A DNA stretch of 64,000 nt from Gonatopus flavifemur (GCA_018340375.1 JAFFJZ010000001.1:78856001-78920000); one strand, 5' to 3'; counted from the stretch's first letter, positions 50,955-62,190 are shown. A program made the numbers and translations. The notes: a model not told the origin generated them from the letters alone.

Positions 50955-52004
50955 TTATTTCTCAACATAATCTCCTCCAAGGCTGATACATTTCTCATAG
51001 CGGTGTTCTAGTCTAGTAATGCCATCTCTATAGACTGATTCGTCAAGCTCCTCAAAATTCCCATTTACAGCTTCGATTACTTCTTCATTGTCCGCAAATC
51101 TCTTACCGCCAAGCCATTTTTTGAGGTTAGGAAACAGCTGATAGTCACTCGGGGCTAGGTCTGGAGAGTAGGGAGGGTGCGGCATTAATTCAAACTTCAG
51201 ATCGTTGATTTTAGCCATCGCAACGATTGATGTGTGCGCTGGTGCGTTATCGTGATGAAACAAGATTTTTTTCTTCGCCAGATGAGGTCGTTTAATTTTC
51301 ACTTCGTGGCTCAAACGTTGCAATAAGTCTGCGTAGTATTGACCAGTGATAGCTTTACCCTTTTCAAGGTAATCAATGTATATAATACCTCTTGCATCCC
51401 AAAAAACAGTAGCCATAACCTTGTTCGCCGAAAAAATTGTTTTTGCCTTCTTTGGAGTTGGTTCCCCTGGTCCAATCCACTGTTTAGACTGTTCTTTGGT
51501 TTCAGGAGTGTAGTGGTGGACCCAAGTTTCGTCAACGGTTACGAATCGACGCAAAAATTCGCTTGGATTACGCTTATACAACGCCAAATTGGCGGTAGAA
51601 ATGTTCTTTCGAATCAATTTTTGGTCGACTGTTAGCAAACGCGGCACCCATCTTGCACAGAGCTTTTCCATATACAAATGTTGGTGCAAAATATTTTGTA
51701 CACGTTCATATGACATCTTACAGGTCTCAGCTATCTCACGAACTTTTAATCTGCGATCTTTCAGCACTATTTGATGGATTTTTTCGATCATATCTGGAGT
51801 TGTGACCTCAATGGGGCGTCCTGAGCGAGGCTCATCAGAGGTGCTCACACGACCTATTTTAAACTCGGAAACCCACTGCTTAACGGTTGAATATGATGGG
51901 GAGGATGTCCCCAGTGTTGAGTCCATCTCCTCTTTAATTTCCTTCGGCGTTAACCCCTTCAAATAAAAGTATTTGATGACAGCACGATTTTCCAGCTTTT
52001 CCAT
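50955..52004 (-). CDS. mariner transposase, intact, D,D34D
   Basis: A 349-residue protein, usual for mariner (about 345). The start is the ATG at 52004-52002; an upstream in-frame GTG adds five residues but is not a normal start. The N-terminal third holds two helix-turn-helix type regions (RAVIKYFYLKG...; LKVREIAETCKMS), followed by WVPRLLT, a variant of the WVPHEL dimerisation motif. The catalytic aspartates are in VTVDETW, HHDNAPAH and YSPDLAPSDY, and exactly 34 residues separate the second and third: the mariner D,D34D signature. The enzyme would bind the 36-bp ends and cut and paste the element into TA. No stop, frameshift or missing catalytic residue is seen, so it may be functional. 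I cannot assign the subfamily with certainty. Confidence 0.95.
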   Translation of the reverse strand: MEKLENRAVIKYFYLKGLTPKEIKEEMDSTLGTSSPSYSTVKQWVSEFKIGRVSTSDEPRSGRPIEVTTPDMIEKIHQIVLKDRRLKVREIAETCKMSYERVQNILHQHLYMEKLCARWVPRLLTVDQKLIRKNISTANLALYKRNPSEFLRRFVTVDETWVHHYTPETKEQSKQWIGPGEPTPKKAKTIFSANKVMATVFWDARGIIYIDYLEKGKAITGQYYADLLQRLSHEVKIKRPHLAKKKILFHHDNAPAHTSIVAMAKINDLKFELMPHPPYSPDLAPSDYQLFPNLKKWLGGKRFADNEEVIEAVNGNFEELDESVYRDGITRLEHRYEKCISLGGDYVEK

Positions 52005-52146
52005 TTTTACGAAAAACACAGAGGCGTCTTGGTCAGCGTGCTCTCAAAACTAAACTAACATGGCGATCGGACTGAAACTATAGCTACAAGCTATCTGAGG
52101 ATGGTACTATAGAACGCCACCTCAAGGTAGGCCTAGTGGCGCCATC

Positions 52147-52182
52147 TCTTGGTCAGGCCGGAAACTTATCAATCCACCCTCG
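52147..52182 (-). repeat. mariner terminal inverted repeat, right
   Basis: Partner of the left repeat. It lies 142 bases upstream of the transposase start, so the element's promoter must be in the short stretch between. Confidence 0.95.
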
Positions 52183-52184
52183 TA

Positions 52185-55012
52185 CAATGTACATTTCAAA
52201 TATTCCATATGTCACATCAAAGCGACCATCATAGTATTATTTTTTCAAACACTAAACATCACAAATGTCAATTGTGTAAATATTTCATTTGTTATTCACA
52301 CGCGTGATGGAACGATAGTAGCTTTTAATATTTTAAATGCGCACTTGAAGATACATTACTATCAACTTGTTGTAATATTTCATACTCGGTAAGAAGAGTT
52401 CTTAGTTAACTTTATTAGAACATTGATCATTATCGAAAATCTTATCATTCGCGAGGAAGAATTACATCAAGAATCATCAGCAATATTCAAATGTTGAAAC
52501 AGGGACCTCCATACAAGAGTGAATTTGACGAAAATATCAAGATGGAAACATAATATTTCCTTCCAGAAAATAAGCAGATAAAGGAAACAAGTTCTGCGAT
52601 ATCCGCACAAAAGGAAGGATCTGAAGATGCATGTATTTGAAACTATTCAAGTACATATATCAGCAAACGGAATACAGAATCGTTAGATATTAGATATGAG
52701 ATATATTTTCAGGAACGCAAAAGTTTCCAGTTCGTAGATAAGGGAGAATCTCCTTCTCAGGTCTTTTTCTTCTTCCACTTCCTCCGGTCACGATTGCCCG
52801 ATACTTTATTCGGATATTTTTATTCCATTTTGATTTTCATTCGGAACAGCTAACGGTGGAAACACCAGGAAGGGAAATGGTCATAAATCACAACCAATGC
52901 CTTTGTGCGTGTACACGTGTATGTGAACAGGCATTAGTTTTCCATCCATCGTGATATCGTTCGTGATCGATTTATATTATATATGAGAGAAATATGAAGT
53001 AACCGGTTATCCTGATTTCATATTTGTTTAATATTTTCAACTTCTGTGGGCCTTCTGGATTGAAAAAAGCTACGATGGGAATATACTTTCTTCTCTCGTA
53101 TATTTCTTGAAATTTGATCGAAACAAAATCAGGAGTCTAAGAAATTTTCTCCTCGACCGTACCAGATCGATTCTGTGCAAAACATAGGATCTTGTTATTC
53201 GCGAGAACCGTGTTTCTTGTAATTAATCGATATTATTTTTCCTCGTTCGTATACCCTCTTTCAAGAGTTCAAATATCCCTAGGGAAAATTTATCATCGAA
53301 TTGCTTTTTCTTGACCAGCGATAAGAGAGTATAAGGATATAAAGAGACGACGTTTGAAGAAATAAGTGAGAGTGTAAGAGGGTATGCCGATAGGGAGTGG
53401 ATGAGAGTAAGGAAAACGAGAGTAAAGAAGAACAAAAAACAACATCGGTGGAGAAAAATATAAGAGAAGAGCAGAAAATGATTTTCCCAAGAAGCAGCAG
53501 AAAGTTTTCCCTCACATATATGTATATGTATGCCGTATGTACGATCTATTGTGCGTGGATGTAAAAACTCCTTGCACATAGTAGAGTTTTGACGCAAGGA
53601 ATTCTTTAGAGACTCTTTTCAGATAATGCACTTGTTCTTTTGTTCAACTGCGACACAACTTTAAACGAACGAGTCTCCCTAAAGTCAAATTCTCCAAGCC
53701 GATAATAACTTTTCCAGTGTTATTTAAGGGCTCTTAAAGAACAGAGCTTTTAAATCTTCCTCTTGTTTTCTATACATTATTTTCAACTCTTGAGAATATA
53801 TTAAATTCTACTTAAGTTACAATCTTTCGCTTTCGGTACATGGAAATCATTAAGGCGTCATTAAAGGGTACTTATCGATCGTTTGAACTTACTACAGAGG
53901 TAGAGATACGGTAATTGCATGTTCATTTCTTAACTGCAACTTTACGTGGAAAAAATATTTTTGAATGCAACAGGAGCCCACAAATATTATTGTTTGCAAC
54001 TTCAAATTCATGGTCTTCTCATTCCCCGAATGAAATCGTTAATCATGATCTCGTATCGAGATATATATTATGAAACCTCGTTATTTCGCAGGAGGGGAAT
54101 CGACCCACTTCCTTCCCTTTCCCTCGCTAATTCTACCCATTTCCGAAAGCTTTTCCCAATTCACCTTTCCCAACTGAAAACTTTTTCCACTTCTTTAGAA
54201 AGATTTTGGCAGATTCACCGCCTCCTAATAAATCGCCAAAACGATTAGAATTAATGCGAGATTAATTCCAACGGTCTTGATAAATTCTTATCGCAAATTC
54301 CCAGGTACTTGGAAGGAAGGGGGAAAAGAACAAAAAATGAGAGAAAAAATGAAATCCCTGTAAATCGTTAATATTCTTTCAACCGATAACATCGATCACA
54401 GATTGGATTGGGAAAAATATGCCTATATATATATATATATATATGTTTTTTTTTTCAAACAAGGATCATTCGTCCATTGTAAAGGAAAATCCATTTAGAC
54501 GCGTGACGATTTCATCTTGGTTAAAAGCTCCCACATCGAGGGATAAAGATTTGTCGAGTGGGGGAAAAGAAAAAGGAGAAGCATATTCATCTTTCTTCTT
54601 GACTGTCAAAACGTTCGAAAACTTATAATCCTATACCTTCCACGAAAAAAATTCGAGAACCCACTTTGCGATTCTTTCTTCAGCTATACTTCTTAACGTA
54701 TTTAGATCCACGCGTCGCACCTCGGGACAATGGTAATGGTAAATACACCATTTTATCCGTAATGCCACAACCTCTGGGGTCCTAGATGGAATTTTGCGAA
54801 ATGCATTTTTTCTATCGATCGAAAGAAGAAAAGGAAGAGAAAAAAGGTAAAAGAGAGACGGAGGAAAGGTTGAGAGTAAAAAAAAGTAGCCAACGAGAGA
54901 ATGCTACGAGAGAGAAAGAGAATTTCTTATCACGGTGGCATCGACACAACCGTGAAAGATCTCTTTTCCAACTAAGGTGAGCTAAGGTACCAATCCTCCT
55001 CCCCCTTTCCCT
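52185..55012. other. AT-rich non-coding stretch
   Basis: No gene recognised. A TA microsatellite lies at 54424-54444. Purine- or pyrimidine-rich tracts around 53.2-53.5 and 54.8-54.95 kb give low-complexity open frames without motifs. Confidence 0.5.
54424..54444. repeat. TA microsatellite
   Basis: About ten TA units followed by a poly-T run. Confidence 0.9.
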
Positions 55013-55162
55013 TCATTTAACTCTCTTCGCAGTTCTTCTCTTCTTCCTCTCGTACGCATACCAGGCCTGTATCTTTTCCTCCAAATAGGTCTTGTAGTGC
55101 TTAGGGTTCATCAAGATAACTGGAGCCCTGGGCTTTGTGTGTGTCTCTCTTCCAGGAGAACA
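55013..55162 (-). CDS. Possible terminal exon of an unidentified gene
   Basis: On the minus strand a pyrimidine-rich acceptor (TTTTCTTCTCTGCAAAG, AG at 55164-55163) opens a 49-codon frame ending in TGA at 55013. The translation ends in a strongly basic tail: HYKTYLEEKIQAWYAYERKK then RRTAKRVK. Third codon positions are mostly G or C, unlike the AT-rich surroundings, and the frame has no simple repeats. I do not recognise the protein, and no upstream exon could be joined. It may be a real C-terminal exon, a processed fragment or chance. Confidence 0.3.
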   Translation of the reverse strand, partial: CSPGRETHTKPRAPVILMNPKHYKTYLEEKIQAWYAYERKKRRTAKRVK

Positions 55163-57160
55163 CTTTGCAGAGAAGAAAATGATAGAGGTGGGGAAAAGGA
55201 GGAGGAAGATAGAAAAGGAAGGAGATGAAAACAAGCAATACCGCTCTGTGTTTTGCGCTTACATTATGTTTTTGGCCCTTTTTAAATTTCCTTACTCTCT
55301 CTCTCTCTTCTTCGCTTTTTGCCCGGTCGTAAGACGAGAAAAAAACATCCATCTCTTCGAGTTCATTGTTGCTTGAGATGTACTATCGTTCATGTCACAC
55401 GTGACAGAACACGTTCATCCTGACGCGAAAAAAGCGCGAGTGATGGTAGTCCTCTTCTCCTCAATACCATTGTCGTACAACATCTTTGTCCTAGTCCCTA
55501 GGATGAACAATTGTTACAATCCATCGTTCATTTTGTGTAGAGAGTTGTTCCAGAATGAGTACATTGTACCTACACTTGAAATTCGAATTTCAGTATGAAT
55601 CGAAAGAATTTATTGTATTTGACAATGATTGATCCTTTACAATACCTCTGTCGTATTGAACTGTGCTTTTTCAGATTGTTGTTGTATTCTCTTGAAATTC
55701 GATCATTGTTAATTGTTTGTAGCGAATGAAAGGGATACGAAGAAGAGAAATAGGGGTGAGAGAGTTTATGCTATGTTCGGATAACATACTCGGATAAATA
55801 CATTGACGCGAGTTGAAAACACTCATCTCTTCCAACCAAATAAATTTCGTGCTTTGTTGGAAGAACACTCGTGAATATCGATATCATATACTTTATCAAA
55901 ATCTGTTGAAAAATTGAGGAATTCATAATTCAAACGACTCGTTGAAAAATCAAATAACGATCGGACTGAACATTGAATTAATATAAATTGATTTATGCAC
56001 CTAAGCTTTTTTCCTGCCTCTATTCTCAAAGGAAGATCTCGTTGATTCAATTTTTCGATTAGATCACAATCGAGAATGTTCTGTGTTTATTGAACACCGG
56101 TGGTTGTACGAAACGATTCTATGACGCGGAAGATAATTCAGCTTGGCTCATCGAAAAGAGAGAGGGGCGAAATCATAGCCAATCGTCAGCATAAAAGATT
56201 GAATTCCTGCAGAGTCATAGAGCCACTTAAGGCTTCAGCTCAAAATTATCTAACAAAACAATAAATACATCTTGTACATTTGGCTAATATCGATATTCGA
56301 TGAATGTGTTGTATTAGGAAGCGTGTCGGGAACCTGTTATGCTTTGAATCATGAAAACACTCATGAAACTTGAATGATTGTGAAAATGGCACAAAAAATA
56401 TCAGAGGTGTATTGAGTCGTGTTAAGCTCTATGATCAACGCTACAGCGCCGATAATGATGAAACCAACAGCTTCTGAATTCAGCGGAATTTACACATCCT
56501 AAAAGACACACCAGTTTACAATAAGTTCACCAAGAATATTTCAAGAATCATGAACAGTCGTAAAATATCCAGCATGAATGTGGCATCGAAAATCAAGAAT
56601 ATCAAAAGCAATTTTATAAATATCCAAATTATATTTAATTTATATATGATTATTTATATAACTTATATATACATTATATTGGATTATATATAAATCATAT
56701 ATAATTTTCAAAAGTTTGCCACTCGGTTTTTCATATTATGAGGATAAATCTTTATGTTGTTAGACAAAGCGTGAAGAGTTGATTTTAAAAACATAGAATA
56801 AAGATTTCGAGGTTTATTTACTCAGTTGATACCACTAATTAGTCATTGTGCGTTTGACTTTGCTTCGTAATGTGTGCGTAGAAGTCAAGGGTCGTACACG
56901 CAATTACATTGAACGAAGAGTTTACGAATCGGTGCCAGACGCATCGTCGTGACGCCACTCCGTCACCGATTACACGTGGTATTTTCGTAATACAACAGTA
57001 TTAAAAGTTATAGAACATCATCAAATCCCTCATCTAAACTCTTTGATTTTCCCAGTGTAATATATGTCCATGAATTTCGTCAAATGCTCATGAGCATTGT
57101 TTTGAGAATCATTCTCGTAAATCAACAGTAAAATGCTGAGCAAATATGCAGCAAATTGTT
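55163..57160. other. AT-rich non-coding stretch
   Basis: No convincing gene. It contains the AT-palindromic copy at 56.6-56.7 kb and a perfect 16-bp palindrome AATGCTCATGAGCATT at 57083-57098. A 68-codon ATG-initiated plus-strand frame at 55392-55598 has no motif. Confidence 0.45.
56612..56728. repeat. AT-palindromic element, copy 7
   Basis: Has the best-preserved TATATA interior, ending ATTTTCAAAAGTTTGCCACT then CGG. The left edge is less clear. Confidence 0.5.
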
Positions 57161-57167
57161 GAAAACG

Positions 57168-57392
57168 TACAACAACAGTTTGAAGCAATTTGCAGGGACG
57201 TTGCGTCGCCAAATGCGCAACAATATGCTGAAAATCCAGGATTTTAGCTTGAGTTGTTATCGTGTTGCTGGGAAGTTGCTTGGTTTCATGAAACTCTCAA
57301 TCACATGCGTAGCAAATTCCCAGCAACTTTACGGAAACGTGATGAACAACGTAAAAGCAACGATTGCACAACAACTTTTGTTGTATGGGTCA
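57168..57392 (+). repeat. Dispersed repeat G, copy 1
   Basis: About 225 bp running from GTACAACAACAGTTTGAAGC to CAACTTTTGTTGTATG. It matches the inverse of 63568-63789 at roughly 85-90 percent. The ends are themselves weakly inverse (TACAACAAC...GTTGTATG) and the interior repeats AGCAACTT-type words. It is probably a non-autonomous DNA element. Confidence 0.75.
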
Positions 57393-59400
57393 GCATGAGT
57401 ACCTTGTGATTTTATGATACAAATATTGGTTTTATCATCATTCATTGGGGAATGTATTTATTGAAGACCAGACAAAGACTATTAATACTATATTGGGTAA
57501 TTGTTACAATGAGGCAAAACTGTAGCTCAAAACGAGCCCAAGTGCATTTTTCAGGGCAAACTCGGGGGAATTCGAACGATTGACAGGCCTAATAAGGATC
57601 AAAACTATTCAAATTTTTCGAGCCGGGCTATGTTATTAAAATTCAAAATTATATTATTGAAATCAATGTCACGTTATAAGATACTTCAATGAGATTTTTT
57701 TACAGTGACAATAAATCAATAATCTCAATAAAGAATGAATGAAAATTCCATATACAAAACATAAATAATCCAAAAGATTTCATCGTAATAAATATACTTC
57801 TTGTTCGATAGAGGGACATTAAAGAATCGAAAATCTTTCAATGGCGCCATCGGGGCTCGAATAGAAGACAGAGCAAGAAACTACAGTAGTTTCATGTCGA
57901 AAGAGGTACTAAACCACTTTTTTATGACGAGCCCAAAGAAGAAAAAAGGCAGCGAGACTAATCGAAGACAACGCCTTAACTAACGCGTGAAGTCTTTGAA
58001 TTTCTACCGAACAGAACTGGTCCGTAATCTTTTGTTTTCGGATTTTGTCAAGTGGAGATTTTGTCGGCGATGAGAATGAAAGCGTTTTTCCTTAATCAGT
58101 ACTTGGTGGTATCTTGGGAGAAATCGATGTATGGCATTGAATGTACAAGAAGCAAAATTTGTTGAGCGTGTCAATGCGTCATTGTTTCTAAAAGAAAAAC
58201 TGATTTCAAAGGTACTTGTACACGGAGAGACCCCACCAATGATTACTTTTTAATACACGACTCAGTTGTGTAACTGAAACAAAAGAAGAATAACACTACT
58301 GAGTAGTAGATTGACATGAATGGATACTGCCAAAAAACGAATTGTTCGTGTCAATACTCTCACCTCTCAGTAGTGTTATTCTTCTTTTCTTTCAGCCATA
58401 CGACTGAGTCGTGTATCAAAAATTAACCATTGGTGTAGGATTCTCTCCGTGTACTCTTGTAGAATCATTTACAAATACAGTGTAATGATTTATAATATTG
58501 TATGGGATTCCGAATGGAACTACGCTAAAAGTATCGATTGTAAAGTATTTTACCGATTCATACGAATGAAATAAACATGTCTGAAGTTATTTATGAAACA
58601 TGCAAAGTAGTAGTAGAAGGTTCGAATAGCCGATAATTCAATTTAGAGTATAAAAGTATCGGCGGAACCTATTGATCTGATCGTGTATGGATTTATAACC
58701 TTCTTGACACCATAATGCATATTTTCTCACGTGCTAATAATCAAAAACTTCTTTTTCTTCTTCTTCTCTGGTAGATCGTATCCAGTTTCGAGGCTCGTCA
58801 ATCAATGAAAAGTGGTTAACTCGAGTATCCAAAGGAAGATCTTTGACTTGAATGATGGCAACTTATCTTGGCCTTAGGGCAACGAGGAGATAAGACCGTG
58901 CTATCCGTGCGGTTTTACACCATGTCTTTGGGCGTGTCAAAGATATATCCGGTCCGTTCAGAGTCTCTTTCCTCGTTTATTCGAAATTCGAAGTTTATCG
59001 ATATTCAACGTTGTTGTTTGCTCTTATCTGACCAAAGGCGTGGTCACACTCTTTGCTTGTGTTCGATAATCATTCGAAATGCTGTTGTTTTTATGGTCCG
59101 AAAGGGAACTATTCATCAACCGTTCATCGTTTAGTGATAAGTGATGAATGGTGGTCACGAATGGGAATGTATAATCTCGAAATGCTGTCGGTCACTTGAG
59201 TAGTTTTCAGTACATATTAATTGAAGGTTCAATAAAATTATCGGTAGGTATTTGAAAACCGAGGAAGAAAAATTAAATTGTGTGACCTATGTACATCGGT
59301 TAGTTATAAAGTATCGAAACTCGCATGTCAAACTTGAACCTGAAAAGAAAGAAATGAAATGCATAGAACAGTTAGATGGAAAAATAGAATGAGAAGAAAA
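57393..59400. other. AT-rich non-coding stretch with one MITE
   Basis: Apart from the MITE at 58.2-58.45 kb no element is recognised. Three WGATAR sites fall within 170 bases (58863-58868, 58888-58893, 59024-59029). Confidence 0.4.
58221..58451. mobile_element. MITE C, TA-flanked, CACGGAGAG ends
   Basis: A 231-bp element with TA at 58219-58220 and 58452-58453. The ends read CACGGAGAGA inward. The arms continue to pair for about 85 bases through ACACGACTCAGT and AAGAAGAATAACACTACT, with small gaps. It is non-coding. It shares its extreme ends, but not its interior, with MITEs A and B. Confidence 0.85.
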
Positions 59401-59414
59401 TATTACACTTGCAG

Positions 59415-59639
59415 GATGCATTTCAGCGACAGGAGGCTCGTCGAGAGTGGGATGTAAGTGAGTGGCGTTGGGACGGAAGAAAACGGCCCTTTATATATAA
59501 ATGCACATGGAATTGGTATACCTTCCTCTATGAAAAAACAGGAGATGAAACGCTTCTTCGAGATTTCAAAAAGATTGTGTACCGCAGACAAAGAACCGTT
59601 ACCTTACTTCAAATGAATTGTCTCGGCGGCGACTCATAA
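59415..59639 (+). other. Coding-like open segment with splice signals, unidentified
   Basis: After an acceptor (TTACACTTGCAG) the plus strand is open for 74 codons to TAA, starting DAFQRQEARREWD. A consensus donor GAT|GTAAGTGAG at 59454 would instead define a 39-base micro-exon. Neither reading joins in frame to the neighbouring candidates. No domain is recognised. Confidence 0.2.
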
Positions 59640-60084
59640 TTCACTTTCACAAACTTGTGCCGATTTTGAAGACAGAAAAAATATTCTGGAGACAAAATGT
59701 CGGAGAATCTCAACTCTATGCTTTGAAATTAATGATCTGCGACGAAATTTTGGGAATTCTTTGATGTAATCTCCAAATTTGGAACGAAGAAAAACATAGT
59801 GATGTATTTCATTTGTCGGCTAGAAAGATACCAAATATAAACTGTATAAAAGTCTACGAAGAACTCTCAGGACCGTACTAGAAGCAATTACATTGTGCAT
59901 TTGTGCGGGAACATTATGTTGTAATCATGAAAATTCCAGTACACGTGTTGAAAATCGTTGTATCAAATCGTTGCTGGAAAATTTAAGTGAAAAATATGAA
60001 ATTTCATGTAAGTATATAAATCTGTTTTGCTGTCGTTCACTGTTAATTGTTTTATAATCCATTATAAAGCAATTTTTCAGTTCC

Positions 60085-60225
60085 ATGGTACCTGTTAACA
60101 CTGTACCTCATATGGAAAGCGAATTCAATTCCAGCTCTTTAGAACTGATTAACAAGCTGTATTCCTTGGCACACGGAACAAAGTATGTCAGTCAATTTCA
60201 CCAACCTTCTGACTGGCAAAGGTGA
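60085..60225 (+). other. Short coding-like ORF, unidentified
   Basis: An ATG-initiated 46-codon frame directly follows a good acceptor (GCAATTTTTCAG, ending 60080). Codon use is plausible and a donor-like GTATGT lies inside. Ends in TGA. No motif recognised. Confidence 0.15.
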
Positions 60226-60261
60226 CACTTGCTTTTCATTTTGAATGTAAGCTTATTTTAG

Positions 60262-60393
60262 GATACAACCACAACTGGCCCTGTTTTTTATCTGGAAATG
60301 AGCACCGGAAACAAATGCCCTACTAAAATGGACGGTACACCGTCGCATGAATTATTCTGGAAATATGATCAGCATGCTTTGCTGTCCATATAG
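60262..60393 (+). other. Short coding-like segment after an acceptor, unidentified
   Basis: The acceptor GCTTATTTTAG precedes a 43-codon frame starting DTTTTGPVFYLEMSTG and ending in TAG. The opposite strand has stops in all frames. Phase does not match the preceding ORF. No family assigned. Confidence 0.2.
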
Positions 60394-60454
60394 TTACCGA
60401 CAAATTCGGTCACAATAATACAAATTCCTAAAACATTACCACTTAATTTTTTCC

Positions 60455-60869
60455 TCATGACAAGCTTGACTGACGATGAAACGGCGCTAAATCAAATGTA
60501 TAGATAACATTATCGTTAGGATTGCAAACCACGATATTTTTCAATGAACGACTGTAATATTCTCTGCCAAAGGTGACAGAAGATGACAAAGATGATCTCT
60601 GTTTACGAGAAAACAAAACATTGTATACTTTTTCCTGGAACGCGTATGCAAACCCAAGTGGGAATTCCTCCTTTTGCTGAATAAAATTAATGATCTGCCT
60701 CCACAAGTTTATAAACGTATGAACTCGACACAGAAACAAATTCTTTGAACTGTCTTTTCGAAATAATTCAGAGGTTACAAATGATTCAATTGATCTGCAG
60801 TTGAATAGATTCAAATCGTAAACCAATGTAAATCTTTCCCTCGTTGTGTTTTTCAATGGAAAAGAAATT
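60455..60869 (-). CDS. Possible 3' exon of an unidentified minus-strand gene
   Basis: This is the longest unexplained open stretch in the right half: 138 codons from a possible acceptor (AAAATCAG, AG at 60871-60870) to TGA at 60455. The translation begins ISFPLKNTTRERFTLVYDL and is mixed in character, without simple repeats. If spliced to the candidate exon at 61982-62190, the phases fit (two bases plus one, giving arginine). The acceptor's pyrimidine tract is weak and I recognise no domain. A chance frame in AT-rich DNA remains possible. Confidence 0.25.
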
Positions 60870-61981
60870 CTGATTTTCTCTTTGTATCGCAACAATAAAG
60901 ATTGTTCCTAACGGGTATACAAAATAGCTCCTCCTTTGATAATTCTGTCTTATACATTCAAGGTGGCACACAAGTTGAAGGGAAACATTGTGAAAGCTGT
61001 TTCAGCGTTGAAAGACGTCTTACTGTGTGACGCGAAGCTGCCTTAGCGAGCCCTTGAAGAAAGAAGAAGGAGGAGGAGAGAGAGGAGAAGGAGAGAAAGA
61101 GAAGCGAAGGTGAGAAAATGGAAGAAGAACTAAAGGCTAAGGTATCCCTCCACTAAGGGTGATGAGCTAAAGGTTACAAGAGCTGGCGCCTGGTTTACAA
61201 TGTGCCGAGACATCCCCTCGATATACTTTTTGTTGAAAAACGTCTTCAGATATTGTACAGAGATACATATACGGGAAGGAAAAAGCATTTTCAAACCGAA
61301 GGCAATTTACCATTGCAAATCACGTGACATGCATTATGCATTCAAGGAACACAAACGTGCTGGAAATCACTGGAGATTATCGGAATCTCGTTCTTATCTC
61401 TAGTGTATTCAAAAATGGAGATGTTATATGTTGGATTGAATAATACGAAGATTCGATGAAGATTTGTGTCATCTGCAAGAGAGAAACCGATTTCTCTCTA
61501 TCCTCGCGAATGATCAAACATGGTCAGAATAATTAGAGTTTTTTAGTTTTATGTCATTGGATGCGTTGATGTTTTTCAAATGAAGAGTAATGGTTTTGTA
61601 TTTTTGAGCTCATTTTATTGTACGTTCAACAAAATTTATTCATTTAATAGGATTTACTAATTCCTGGTAATCATCGATCATCATTTAATCCAAAACCGAA
61701 CATTTATTTAAAAAAAAAAAAAACAAATAAAAAGAAACAAAATTCAGATCTATCCAATTGAATAATTTGATAAAAAAAGTTCAACTCAATTGGGAAAAAA
61801 CTGCTAAATGTCCACGGATTTGTCATGTACATCCTCATACATAGCAAGCAAATATAGATGACCTTTCTACCTGGACGATAATCCCTTACGGAAGGACTTT
61901 GGTTATAATGGAAATGATTTGCGATATTTATTACCATTGTTAGCATGTCAACTATCTCGTAGTACTTTCACACGATCTTAC

Positions 61982-62190
61982 CTGTTATGTCTACAAGACA
62001 TCATGCGCTGAGTATGAAAAGAAAATTCAAGGTTCCAACTGTGCATTTTGTATAGGGGATGTGGCACGAGTAAAAGATGACCCAGTTTCGCGTGACAAAT
62101 ATTCACCCCAGCGTCTAGGGAGGTCCCAAACACTGTAAGGTGCACACATTTTCCTCGAATCAAATGGATCTGTGGTACATCACCTGTGAA
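61982..62190 (-). CDS. Possible internal exon of an unidentified minus-strand gene
   Basis: The minus strand shows an acceptor TTTATGTATTATGCAG (AG at 62192-62191), 209 open bases, and a perfect donor CAG|GTAAGA (intron from 61981). The translation starts FTGDVPQIHLIRGKCVHLTV, and the segment is GC-richer than its flanks. It ends two bases into a codon, compatible with the frame at 60869. No homologous family was recognised from memory. Both splice sites and composition argue for a real exon, but nothing else supports it. Confidence 0.3.

Larger units (their letters stand above)
50890..52182. mobile_element. Complete mariner transposon, TA target duplication
   Basis: The element is 1,293 bp long. 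Both ends begin CGAGGGTGGATTGATAAGTT and stay identical for 36 bases (50890-50925 and 52147-52182). TA lies immediately outside each end (50888-50889, 52183-52184). The interior carries one unbroken transposase frame on the minus strand. Identical ends and an open frame point to a recent insertion. The ends differ from every MITE in the window, so it is unlikely to have mobilised them. Confidence 0.95.

Noticed and set aside
60262..60393. Faint resemblance to a cystatin-type strand (VFYLEMSTGNKC)
   Set aside because: Too short, lacks the QxVxG motif, and the flanking sequence does not fit the fold.
60455..60869. Faint resemblance to beta-sandwich (ASH/MSP-type) repeats of ciliary proteins
   Set aside because: Based on a few hydrophobic and NTT-type residues only; not enough to name a family without a profile search.
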